Source of the DNA: Streptomyces albofaciens JCM 4342
GTDB lineage: Bacteria; Actinomycetota; Actinomycetes; Streptomycetales; Streptomycetaceae
DNA length: 64,000 nt
Assembly (NCBI RefSeq): GCF_008634025.1
Contig: NZ_PDCM01000002.1
Span: forward strand, 1,550,001 to 1,614,000
Direction of reading: 5' to 3'
Notes under the pieces: model-generated
Told to the model about the DNA's origin: nothing
The model's input: the letters and a program-made list of their open reading frames with translations, nothing else
Database searches by the model: none
Position numbers and translations under genes: made by a program
Shown: one piece after another, positions 55,379 through 63,351 of the stretch
How the letters are laid out: each line of letters starts with the position of its first letter
Numbering within the stretch: the first letter of the stretch is position 1

Positions 55379-55690
55379 TCAGGCGGGCGCGCCCGGCGCG
55401 GTGGCGCGCAGTGTGAACAGCAGCGGGCACTCCCCCTCGATCCGGGCGGGCAGCCAGTACCTGCCGTCCGCCCGCCGTTCCGGATACGGCAGCATCGGGA
55501 ACCCCGCGCAGGGGTACTTGCGCAGGAAGTCCGGCCGCGGCCCCGCCCGGACCACGCTGGTCACGATCTCGCCGAGGGAGTGCGCCCAGGTGTAGCCGGC
55601 GATCGCGGCCCCGGAGCCGGGCTCGAAGGGCTGGAGGCTCTCGCGCCCGCCGAGGAAGCTCCGGACGCCGCTGCGCCGGTGGCTGTGTCA
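55379..55690 (-). pseudogene. C-terminal remnant of a class I methyltransferase
   Basis: One minus-strand frame reads SFLGGRESLQPFEPGSGAAI, then AGYTWAHSLGEIVTSVVRAG, PRPDFLRKYPCAGFPMLPYP and a final GECPLLFTLRA to a stop at 55379. This is the C-terminal third of an S-adenosylmethionine-dependent methyltransferase (the 'W-x-H-x-L-G-E-I' part). The nucleotide-binding N-terminal part is absent. Confidence 0.6.
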
Positions 55691-55691
55691 T

Positions 55692-56011
55692 GGCTCCTTC
55701 TTCCCCCGTGGGTTTCCGATGCCTGGGATACGGAGCCGGAGGCGGAGGCGTTCACCCCTGTTTGCGGCCGGCTGCCGCTTCCGCTGCCTCCGGGACGCGT
55801 TGGGAGAGATTTGGTGCAGATCCGGTCCCGGCGTCGTGATCGTTCGGCGGGTGCCGCCCCCGCCGATGTCCGGGCTTCTCCGGAGTAGCCCGTTTTCGGC
55901 GCATGACCAGCGACTATGCCATCGGTCCGGCGGACCGGGCGCCCCTCCCGCCGCCCGTCCTGTTGGGGTACGGTCTCGGCCCTGTGTGAAGCACCACGAG
56001 GAGCTGGGTCA
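55692..56011. other. Intergenic region before acyl-CoA synthetase
   Basis: About 320 bp of GC-rich sequence with no supported gene. It should contain the promoter of the acyl-CoA synthetase gene. No clear regulatory element was found. Confidence 0.4.
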
Positions 56012-57838
56012 TTGCGCGAGTTCTCCGTGCCTCCGTTGGCTACGGCGCCCCGCGTCGGCGGGTTGGCGGACGCTGTCTTCGACCATGCCGGCTCGGATCC
56101 GGACCGCGTCGCGCTGGCCCGCAAGGACGCCGCCGGGCAGTGGCGGGACGTGACCTCGGCCGAGTTCCGCGACGAGGTGCTGGCGCTGGCCAAGGGCCTG
56201 CTCGCGCAGGGGGTCCGGTTCGGCGACCGGGTGGGGATCATGTCCCGTACCCGCTACGAGTGGACGCTCTTCGACTTCGCCCTGTGGTCCGTGGGCGCCC
56301 AGCCCGTACCGCTGTACCCGACCTCGTCCGCCGAGCAGGTCCACTGGATGCTGCACGACGCGGGGGTCACGGCCTGCATGGTCGAGCACGAGGACCACGC
56401 GATGACCGTCGGCTCGGTCATCGACCGGCTGCCGCAGCTGCGCCGCCTGTGGCAGCTGGACACCGACCCGGTGGCCGAGCTGACGGCGGCGGGCGCGCAC
56501 CTGGAGGACGAGGTGGTGCACCGCCACCGCATGGCCGTCACCCCGGACGCGACCGCGACGGTCATCTACACCTCCGGCACCACCGGCCGCCCCAAGGGCT
56601 GCGTGATCAGCCACGCCAACTTCATGGCCGAGGCCGACAACGTCGTCCAGCGCTACGAGACGGTCTTCCACTCCAAGCCCGGTGACGAGGCGTCCACCCT
56701 GCTGTTCCTGCCGCTCGCCCATGTCTTCGGGCGGATGGTGCAGGTCGCGGCGGTACGCGGCCGGGTCAAGCTCGGCCACCAGCCCGAGCTGTCCGCCACC
56801 GCCCTGCTCCCCGACCTCCAGTCCTTCCGGCCGAGCTTCATCCTCGCCGTGCCGTACATCTTCGAGAAGGTCTTCGCGGCGGCCCGGCGCAAGGCCGAGG
56901 CGGAGGGCCGGCTCGGGCCGTTCGAGAAGGCCGTCGAGGTGGCGGTGCGGTACGCGGAGGCGCTGGAGCACAAGGCGTTCGGCACCGCGTCCGGGCCCGG
57001 CGCCCCGCTGCGCATGCAGCACCAGCTGTTCGACAAGCTGGTCTACAGCAAGGTGCGGGAGGCGATGGGCGGCCGGGTGCGGCACGCCATGTCGGGCGGC
57101 TCCGCGATGGATCGCCGGCTCGGGCTGTTCTTCGCGGGCGCCGGCGTGACGATCTACGAGGGGTACGGCCTGACGGAGTCCACCGCCGCCGCCACCGCCA
57201 ACCCGCCCGAGCGCACCCGCTTCGGCACGGTCGGCTCCCCCGTGCCCGGCACGACCGTGCACATCGCCGAGGACGGCGAGATCTGGCTGCACGGCGGGCA
57301 GATCTTCCAGGGCTATCTGAACAACCCCCGGGCCACCGACGCCGTGCTGCACGACGGCTGGCTGGCCACCGGCGACCTCGGGGCGCTCGACGAGGACGGC
57401 TATCTGACGATCACCGGCCGGAAGAAGGAGATCCTGGTCACCTCCGGAGGCAAGACGCTCTCCCCGGTCGTCCTGGAGGAGCGGGTACGGGCCCACCCCC
57501 TGGTCGCCCAGTGCATCGTCGTGGGCAACGACCGCCCGTACGTGGCCGCGCTGGTGACGCTGGACCCCGACGCGGTCGCACACTGGCTCGCCATGCGCGG
57601 CAAGCCGGAGCTGCCGCCGACGGACCTGGTGCACGACCCCGACCTGGAGACCGAGATCCGCCGGGCCGTCGTCGCCGCCAACACGCTGGTCTCGCAGGCC
57701 GAGTCGATCCGTACGTTCCGGATACTGGCGCACCAGTTCAGCGAGGAGCACGGTCTGCTGACGCCGTCGCTCAAGCTGAAGCGCAAGGCCATCGAGGCGG
57801 CGTACGCGACGGAGGTGGACGCGCTGTACCGGACGTGA
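56012..57838 (+). CDS. Long-chain fatty acid-CoA ligase (AMP-forming)
   Basis: A 608-aa adenylate-forming enzyme. It makes acyl-CoA from fatty acid, ATP and CoA. The phosphate-binding loop is YTSGTTGRPKG at 186-196. The A5 motif is YEGYGLTEST. The A7/A8 region is GWLATGDLGALDEDGYLTIT-GRKKE. The C-terminal A10 Lys is in LTPSLKLKRK. TTG 56012 is the best start: it gives the REFSVPPL N-terminus usual for streptomycete homologues and follows GAGGAGC. The open frame upstream reads through to 55916 without homology. Stand-alone gene. Confidence 0.92.
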   Translation: MREFSVPPLATAPRVGGLADAVFDHAGSDPDRVALARKDAAGQWRDVTSAEFRDEVLALAKGLLAQGVRFGDRVGIMSRTRYEWTLFDFALWSVGAQPVPLYPTSSAEQVHWMLHDAGVTACMVEHEDHAMTVGSVIDRLPQLRRLWQLDTDPVAELTAAGAHLEDEVVHRHRMAVTPDATATVIYTSGTTGRPKGCVISHANFMAEADNVVQRYETVFHSKPGDEASTLLFLPLAHVFGRMVQVAAVRGRVKLGHQPELSATALLPDLQSFRPSFILAVPYIFEKVFAAARRKAEAEGRLGPFEKAVEVAVRYAEALEHKAFGTASGPGAPLRMQHQLFDKLVYSKVREAMGGRVRHAMSGGSAMDRRLGLFFAGAGVTIYEGYGLTESTAAATANPPERTRFGTVGSPVPGTTVHIAEDGEIWLHGGQIFQGYLNNPRATDAVLHDGWLATGDLGALDEDGYLTITGRKKEILVTSGGKTLSPVVLEERVRAHPLVAQCIVVGNDRPYVAALVTLDPDAVAHWLAMRGKPELPPTDLVHDPDLETEIRRAVVAANTLVSQAESIRTFRILAHQFSEEHGLLTPSLKLKRKAIEAAYATEVDALYRT

Positions 57839-57979
57839 GGCGCGGCGCCCGGGCCGCTCCTCCCCCGTGCGTACCCGCGCCTCCCCTACCTGCGCGGATG
57901 CCGCCTCCCCCGTGCGGCGGAAGCGATTCATCCCCCGGCCCGAGGCGCCGTCCGCGGGCCGCCGGGAGGCTGGTGTCCC

Positions 57980-59008
57980 ATGAACACCGACCAGCGCACG
58001 GACCGCCAGGTCCTCCTGGGCCGCCTCGCCGTCGCGGCCTGCGCCCCGTACCTCCTCCTGAAACTGCTGTGGATCCTGGGCCACGACATCGGCGTCGTGG
58101 ACCTGGGCAGGACCGGACGGGGCACCTGGATCGCGGCCAACGCCGTCACCTTCCTCATGGACGCCGTCGCCGCCGCCGTCGCGTACAGGCTCACCCGCCC
58201 GTCCGGCCTGCGGACCCCCGCATGGCTGCTCGCGCTGCCGGTGTGGATGGCGTCCGGGCTGCTCACCCCCCTGATGATCACCGTGCCCACCGGTTCCGCC
58301 GTCGCCGCCCTCACCGGCGCGGCGAACCCGATGGCGTCCGGCGACTTCCTCCGGCCCTGGGTGTACTTCCTGGTGTACGGCGCCTTCATCGTCGAGGGCA
58401 TCACCCTGCTCGGTGCCTTCTGGGTGTACGCGCACCGGCGCTGGGGTGCGCTGCTGCGCCGGCGGCTGGAGTCCGTACCCGCTCCGGCCCCTGGGGTACG
58501 GGCGGCGCGGCGGCTGCTCGGCGTGCCCGCGGCGGTGCTTTTCGCCGTACTCGGCGTGGTCGACGTGTTGTGGGGCCTCGGCATGCCGACGGGTTCCGGA
58601 GCCGGGGCGCTGCCCACGCGGAACGTCGTCACGGCCACGTCCGGCGTCGTCCAGGGCCTGCTGGCGCTGGCCGGCGCGGCCGGACTGACCGCCCTGCTCT
58701 TCCCCCACCGGGGACCTTTCCGGCGGCTGCGGACCCGGGTGCCGCTCGCGCTGGCCTGGCTGGGCTCCGCGACGGTGTTCGCGTGGGGCGGAACGATGTG
58801 GCTCTCGTTGGCCGCGGCCGACGCGCTGACCGGTGGCGGCTCGGCCTCCGCCGGGGGCCTGCCCGGTCTGGCGGGCGCCCTGGAACTGGTCGCGGGGCTG
58901 GTCGTGCTCTGCCTCGGCGCCCTCACCCTCGCGGCGGAGTCGGCCCGCCCGGACCCCCTCGCCTCCCCGCTCCGGCACGCGCCGGGGGTGCGCGGGAATG
59001 CTCCGTAA
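57980..59008 (+). CDS. Multi-span membrane protein of unknown function
   Basis: A 342-aa integral membrane protein with about eight hydrophobic segments (for example residues 15-37, 50-70, 80-105, 128-150, 175-200, 225-245, 255-280 and 295-320). Loops are Arg- or Pro-rich. I recognise no family motif. It lies between the acyl-CoA ligase and the aldo/keto reductase and may be read with the latter, although the coding ends differ by 55 nt. Confidence 0.75.
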   Translation: MNTDQRTDRQVLLGRLAVAACAPYLLLKLLWILGHDIGVVDLGRTGRGTWIAANAVTFLMDAVAAAVAYRLTRPSGLRTPAWLLALPVWMASGLLTPLMITVPTGSAVAALTGAANPMASGDFLRPWVYFLVYGAFIVEGITLLGAFWVYAHRRWGALLRRRLESVPAPAPGVRAARRLLGVPAAVLFAVLGVVDVLWGLGMPTGSGAGALPTRNVVTATSGVVQGLLALAGAAGLTALLFPHRGPFRRLRTRVPLALAWLGSATVFAWGGTMWLSLAAADALTGGGSASAGGLPGLAGALELVAGLVVLCLGALTLAAESARPDPLASPLRHAPGVRGNAP

Positions 59009-59063
59009 CGGATGATCGTTGACGTTGGAGAACCTGTACGTCGACCTAAGGATCGAATCTCTC

Positions 59064-59894
59064 GTGAGCAAGGTCCCCCACATCACCCTCAACAACGACG
59101 TGGCCATGCCGCAGCTCGGGTACGGCGTCTGGCAGGTGCCGGACGACGAGGCCTTCACGGCTGTCGGCGCCGCCCTGGAAGCCGGGTACCGCAGCATCGA
59201 CACCGCCGCGATCTACGGCAACGAGGAGGGCACGGGGAAGGCGCTCGCCGCCTCCGGCATCGCTCGTGACGAGCTGTTCGTGACGACGAAGCTGTGGAAC
59301 GACGCCCAGGGCTACGACTCCACGCTGCGCGCCTTCGACGAGTCCCTGAAGAAGCTGGGCCTGGAGTACGTCGACCTGTACCTGATCCACTGGCCGATGC
59401 CCGCCAAGGGCACGTTCGTGGACACGTACCGGGCGTTCGAGAAGATCTACCAGGAGGGCCGCGCCAAGGCCATCGGCGTCTCCAACTTCCAGCCCGCCCA
59501 CCTGGAGCGCCTGCTGGGCGAGACCTCGGTCGTCCCCGCGGTCAACCAGATCGAGCTGCACCCGCAGCTCCAGCAGTCGGAGGCCCGTGCCTTCCACGCC
59601 CGGCACGGCATCGCCACCGAGGCCTGGTCGCCGCTGGGCCAGGGCAAGGACCTCCTCAAGGACGCCACCATCACCCGGCTCGCCGGTAAGTACGAGCGCA
59701 CCCCCGCGCAGATCGTGCTCCGCTGGCACCTCCAGCTCGGCAACATCGTCATCCCGAAGTCCGTGACCCCGTCCCGGATCAAGGAGAACATCGACGTCTT
59801 CGGCTTCGAGCTGGACGACGCCGACATGGCGGCGATCGCGGAGCTCGACTCGGGCACGCGGCTGGGTCCGGACCCCGACGCGTTCAACGGCTGA
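59064..59894 (+). CDS. Aldo/keto reductase
   Basis: A 276-aa NADPH-dependent aldo/keto reductase of the 2,5-diketogluconate reductase-like group. The catalytic tetrad is visible: D and Y in SIDTAAIYGNEE (D41 and Y46), the Lys in TTKLWND, and His in YLIHWP. The coenzyme-binding end shows IPKSVTPSRIKENIDVFGF. GTG 59064 with AAGGA upstream is favoured; the in-frame TTG at 59019 would add 15 atypical residues. A strong hairpin terminator follows at 59948. Substrates are small aldehydes or ketones; which is unknown. Confidence 0.9.
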   Translation: MSKVPHITLNNDVAMPQLGYGVWQVPDDEAFTAVGAALEAGYRSIDTAAIYGNEEGTGKALAASGIARDELFVTTKLWNDAQGYDSTLRAFDESLKKLGLEYVDLYLIHWPMPAKGTFVDTYRAFEKIYQEGRAKAIGVSNFQPAHLERLLGETSVVPAVNQIELHPQLQQSEARAFHARHGIATEAWSPLGQGKDLLKDATITRLAGKYERTPAQIVLRWHLQLGNIVIPKSVTPSRIKENIDVFGFELDDADMAAIAELDSGTRLGPDPDAFNG

Positions 59895-59947
59895 GGACGC
59901 ACTCGCCACTCCCGGCGTACGGCTCCGGCCGGACGCACCTCCGCCCC

Positions 59948-59981
59948 GGCGCCGCCGGCCCGCTCCCGGGCCGGCGGCGCC
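59948..59981 (+). terminator. Strong hairpin terminator
   Basis: A perfect 15-bp stem (GGCGCCGCCGGCCCG with CGGGCCGGCGGCGCC) around CTCC, followed by a C/T-rich tract. It ends the aldo/keto reductase transcript. Confidence 0.85.
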
Positions 59982-60165
59982 GCCGCGTTCTCCTCCCCTC
60001 CTCCTCACCACCGCCCAGCTGAAGCCCGGTTTCCCGGTTTCCCGTGTCGCCCAGGGGGTTGGGAAACCCCTTGGCACCGGCGCTGAGCAGGACGAATGTC
60101 CTGAGTGCCGGGTCCGGGCAGTCAGCGGCCCCGGCACCGGAAGACCTTCAACGGAGGAGACCCCT

Positions 60166-60489
60166 ATGTTCCGCATCCCTCGCGCCGCCGCCGCACTCGC
60201 GGCCACCGCGGCCGTGCTCACGCTCGCCGGCAGCACGGTGGCCACCGCCGCCGGCACCTCGGCCCCCGCCCGGCAGACCGCCTCGCCCGCGGTCCAGGCC
60301 ATCGTCTGCACCGTCAACGACAACGGCGTCAACTACCGCGGCGGCCCGGGCACCAATTACCCGGTCCTGGGTCAGGTGAACAGGGGCCAGAAGATGAACG
60401 CGAGGGGCCGCGAGGGTTCCTGGATCATGGGTGACCTCTGGGGCGGCCGTACCGGGGTGTGGATCCACGCCGCCTACCTGGACTGCTGA
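60166..60489 (+). CDS. Secreted SH3-domain small protein
   Basis: A 107-aa exported protein. Signal peptide residues 1-30 (RIPRAAAALAATAAVLTLAG, cleavage near TAAG). The mature part is a bacterial SH3 domain (NDNGVNYRGGPGTNYPVLGQ, then WIHAAYLDC). Two Cys near the start and end of the mature part (C47 and C107) may form a disulfide. Such small secreted SH3 proteins bind peptidoglycan or other wall polymers. A GGAG ribosome site precedes ATG 60166. A terminator follows at 60548. Confidence 0.85.
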   Translation: MFRIPRAAAALAATAAVLTLAGSTVATAAGTSAPARQTASPAVQAIVCTVNDNGVNYRGGPGTNYPVLGQVNRGQKMNARGREGSWIMGDLWGGRTGVWIHAAYLDC

Positions 60490-60815
60490 GACCCGGTTCG
60501 CCGGCCCGGCCACACGCCCGCGCCGAGGGCCGGCGGGCTGGACACACGGCGGGGTGGTGGAGGGTCTTCCCGGCCCGGGAGGGCCACCACCCCGCCCGGC
60601 ACCGGCCGGCCGCCGAGGCCACGACCGCGCACCACACGCGAGCACGCCGACGGGGGCGCGCGGCGCCGGTCCCCGTGGCCGACCGGGGGACGGCGACCGG
60701 CCGGTGCCGGCATCGGGCCCGCCCTCTTTTGGGGGCGGGCCGGGCCGCGTTCGGCACGGCCCACGCCACGGTGGCGTTGCGTGGGGTTCTGGCCAGAACG
60801 GCGTAATATCAGCCA
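60490..60815. other. Intergenic region with terminator
   Basis: About 325 bp without a supported gene. It carries the hairpin at 60548-60596 and, near its end, the promoter region of the small acidic gene (GCGTAATATC). Confidence 0.5.
60548..60596 (+). terminator. Hairpin terminator after SH3 gene
   Basis: A 13-bp perfect stem (GGCGGGGTGGTGG with CCACCACCCCGCC), with an inner TCCCGGCCCGGGA palindrome in the loop. Confidence 0.75.
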
Positions 60816-61103
60816 GTGGCTATCGAACTCACAGACGATTTGATCAAGCTGGAAGAAGCTGCCCTCGCGGAGCACGCGAAGCTCCGGGCCATGCAGGCCG
60901 AGTACGGCCGCACCTCCGACGGCGACGGCTGGACCGACGACCAGCACGCTGCCTGGCAGCAGCAGTGGGACGCCTGGCGGGCCGCGTCGGAAGCCGTGCA
61001 GGCCGCTGTCAGCGCACACGCCGAGGCCGCCGGCGAGAGCAGGTACGAGGTCGAGAAGGCCCTGAAGGGCAAGGTGCGGCACCCGGAGCCCGAGGAGGGC
61101 TAG
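60816..61103 (+). CDS. Small acidic helical protein, conserved in streptomycetes
   Basis: A 95-aa protein, largely helical and acidic. It starts at GTG 60816 (AIELTDDLIKLEEAALAEHA). A Trp/Gln-rich segment (WQQQWDAWRAASE) lies in the middle and a Lys/Arg-containing end (EVEKALKGKVRHPEPEE). I do not know a function; similar short proteins are widespread as single genes in Streptomyces. It converges with the SDR gene over a 100-bp gap that holds GC-rich direct repeats. Confidence 0.65.
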   Translation: MAIELTDDLIKLEEAALAEHAKLRAMQAEYGRTSDGDGWTDDQHAAWQQQWDAWRAASEAVQAAVSAHAEAAGESRYEVEKALKGKVRHPEPEEG

Positions 61104-61206
61104 CGGGAGCCACGAGAGGGCGGGCCTCCTGCCATAGCCCGGCCCGTGGCGGGGCCGGCCCGTGGCGGGGCCGGCCCGTCCCCGGGGCGGGCCCGACCTC
61201 TCGCCC

Positions 61207-61959
61207 TCACCGCAGCGCGTACCCCCCGTCCGGATACAGCGTCGAGCCCGTCATGTAGCCGTTGGTGAAGAGGAAGAGGACGGTTTCGGCCACCTCGGGT
61301 TCGGTGCCGAGGCGATTGAGGAGGGCGGCCTCGCGGTAGTGCCCGGCGGCCTGTTCGCGTACGTCGGCCGGGCGCCCGGACCAGAGGCTGCCGTCGATCA
61401 TGCCGGGCGAGACGACGTTGACACGGACGGGCGCCAGTTCGACGGCCAGACCGCGCCCCAGGCCCTCGATCGCCGCGTTGCACGCGACGTAGGCGGGCGC
61501 CGGACCGGCCGGACGGACACTCGCGGCGCCGGACATCAGCACCACGGAGCCGTCCTGGGACAGGCGGGGTGCGGCGTGGCGGACGGCGTGGTACTGGCCC
61601 CAGAACTTGGACACGAACGGGCTCTCCGCGTCCTCGTCGGACAACTCGCGCATGGGGCCGGTCCGGTAGGAGGCGGCGGGGGTGAACAGGTGGTCCAGGT
61701 GGTCGACGGTGTCGAAGAAGGCGGCGATGGACCGCTTGTCGGTGTTGTCGACGGGGTGCCACCGGGCCGCCGGGCCCAGTTCGCGGGCGGCCTCGGCGAG
61801 GCGGTCCTCGTTGCGGCCGCCGAGGACGACGGAGGCTCCGGCGGTGACGGAACGGCGGGCCACCTCCAGGCCGATGCCGGAGGAGCCGCCGATGACGACC
61901 ACAGTGCGTCCGTCGAGCGGGGCGGGCGGGGGCGGAGGCGCGGGCGGGGTGGCGCTCAT
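61207..61959 (-). CDS. Short-chain dehydrogenase/reductase family, catalytic Lys missing
   Basis: A 250-aa SDR. The nucleotide-binding motif is GGSSGIG near residues 24-30. The catalytic Ser is in VVLMSGAAS. The usual YxxxK reads Y-V-A-C-N, so the Lys is replaced by Asn. The PG motif (VVSPGMIDG) and the C-terminal TGSTLYPDGG are normal. The lost Lys suggests weak or different chemistry, or a non-catalytic role. The Pro-rich first 14 residues are poorly supported. ATG 61959 is the only good start. It converges with the small acidic gene. Confidence 0.8.
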   Translation of the reverse strand: MSATPPAPPPPPAPLDGRTVVVIGGSSGIGLEVARRSVTAGASVVLGGRNEDRLAEAARELGPAARWHPVDNTDKRSIAAFFDTVDHLDHLFTPAASYRTGPMRELSDEDAESPFVSKFWGQYHAVRHAAPRLSQDGSVVLMSGAASVRPAGPAPAYVACNAAIEGLGRGLAVELAPVRVNVVSPGMIDGSLWSGRPADVREQAAGHYREAALLNRLGTEPEVAETVLFLFTNGYMTGSTLYPDGGYALR

Positions 61960-62276
61960 GCTGTGCGGGTCCCTTCGGCAAGGCGGTCGTCGTCCCGCTG
62001 GGCGCGGGAGGCCGTCCGGTCGTCGTGGTGTGAAGATCAACCGGAGGCGGGCGCCGGTCATTCCCCGTAGCCGCCCCGGCCCGTAGGCACGCCCCGTAGC
62101 CGCGCCCCGTAGGCGCACCAGCCATAGCCGCCCCGCAGGCGCCCCGCCCGTAGGCACGCCCCGTAGCCGCCCCGGCCCGTAGCCGCCCGCCCCGTAGGCA
62201 CGACCCGTAGCCGCGCCCCGTAGCCGCTCCGGCCCGTAGGCGTCCTCGCCCGTACAGCGCCCCCGCGCCAACCCGC
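61960..62276. repeat. Imperfect GTAGCCGC-type repeats
   Basis: From about 62069 to 62270 a run of degenerate units based on CCGTAGCCGC and CCCGTAGGCACG repeats more than ten times between the SDR and methyltransferase genes. No gene is supported here. Confidence 0.6.
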
Positions 62277-63248
62277 CTACGCCGCCCGCGCCGTGTGGAA
62301 CGTCTGGGCGGAGAGCCAGAAGAGGTCCGTGCGCCGGGCTACGCCCAGCGGGTCGTCCGGGTCGAGGAGGCGGGTGAGGGTGGCGCGGTCGTCCTCGTCC
62401 AGGAATTCGCCGAAGACCTCGACGGCGCGGTCCAGTTGCCGGGTGATGTGCTGCCGCTGGGCCGCGTCCAGCGGGGCGGGCACGTCCAGCAGGAAGCTGC
62501 GGCTGCGCGGGGACTTCAGGCCCGCCGCGGTCAGCAGGGCGGGCCAGTCCTCCACGACGCCGCGGGCGCCGGGCAGTGCCGCGCGCATCCGGGCGAACCA
62601 GTCCTCGCGCACCGCCTCCAGGCGGGCCTCGAAGCCGGGGCGGCCGAAGCCGAAGTCGCGGGGCAGCATGCGGGACGACAGGCCGCCCTCGGAGGCGACG
62701 AGCAGGCCGCCCGGGCGCAGCCGGCCGGCCAGGGCGGCCACCGCCGCGGCCTGGTCGCCGACGTGGTGCAGGGCCTTGCTGGACCAGATGAGGTCGGCGT
62801 CGCCGACGCCGTCGATGCCGTCGGGCAGCTCGCCGACGTGGGTACGGAAGCGGTCGCCGAAGCCGAGGCGGGCGGCGCGGTCCCGGGCGCGTCCGAGGAG
62901 CGCCTCGGTCGGGTCCACCGCCACGACCTCGGCGCGCGGGAAGGCCCGGGCGAGCAGGCAGCTGGTGACGCCGGGGCCGCTGCCGACGTCGAGCACCCGG
63001 CGCACCGCGTCGGGGCCCGGTCCGGACGGTTCGGTCAGCAGGTCCCGCAGCCAGGCCGTGGCCTGGTCGAGCATCGGCGTCTGGAATTCCGCCTCGCTTT
63101 CGAGGTGGGCGGCGAGCGCTTCCCAGTCCACGGTGGTGTGGTCGTCGTGGTGATGATGGTGCCGGTGCCCGGCCGGGTCGGGCTTCCGGCCGTGGTCGTC
63201 GTCGTGTCCGGGTGCCGGGGTGGTGGTGCCGTGGCTGTGGTCGGTCAT
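62277..63248 (-). CDS. Class I SAM methyltransferase with His-rich N-terminus
   Basis: A 323-aa methyltransferase. Motif I is VLDVGSGPG at 85-93; motif II (VVAVDPTEALLGRA), a DLIWSSKALHH element and the LRPGGLLVASEG motif are also present. The first 37 residues hold 11 His and several Asp (five consecutive His at 30-34), like a metal-binding tail of nickel or zinc handling proteins. Substrate is unknown. It is divergent from the SseB/DUF1266 gene. Confidence 0.8.
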   Translation of the reverse strand: MTDHSHGTTTPAPGHDDDHGRKPDPAGHRHHHHHDDHTTVDWEALAAHLESEAEFQTPMLDQATAWLRDLLTEPSGPGPDAVRRVLDVGSGPGVTSCLLARAFPRAEVVAVDPTEALLGRARDRAARLGFGDRFRTHVGELPDGIDGVGDADLIWSSKALHHVGDQAAAVAALAGRLRPGGLLVASEGGLSSRMLPRDFGFGRPGFEARLEAVREDWFARMRAALPGARGVVEDWPALLTAAGLKSPRSRSFLLDVPAPLDAAQRQHITRQLDRAVEVFGEFLDEDDRATLTRLLDPDDPLGVARRTDLFWLSAQTFHTARAA

Positions 63249-63351
63249 GGGCCGAGGGTCCGGCAGGGCGCGCTGGAAGGCAACCTTTGTTGCCGGTCCG
63301 GCAAGGCCCCCGCGTCCGGCCCGGTGGGCCGGCCAACGTAAGGTCGGGTCC

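Noticed and set aside
56009..59203. A 1064-residue minus-strand frame opposite the acyl-CoA ligase and membrane protein
   Set aside because: It is again an antisense shadow, with no domain and no ribosome site.
61960..62276. A possible CRISPR or origin repeat region
   Set aside because: The units are degenerate and contiguous, with no spacers and no DnaA-box pattern.
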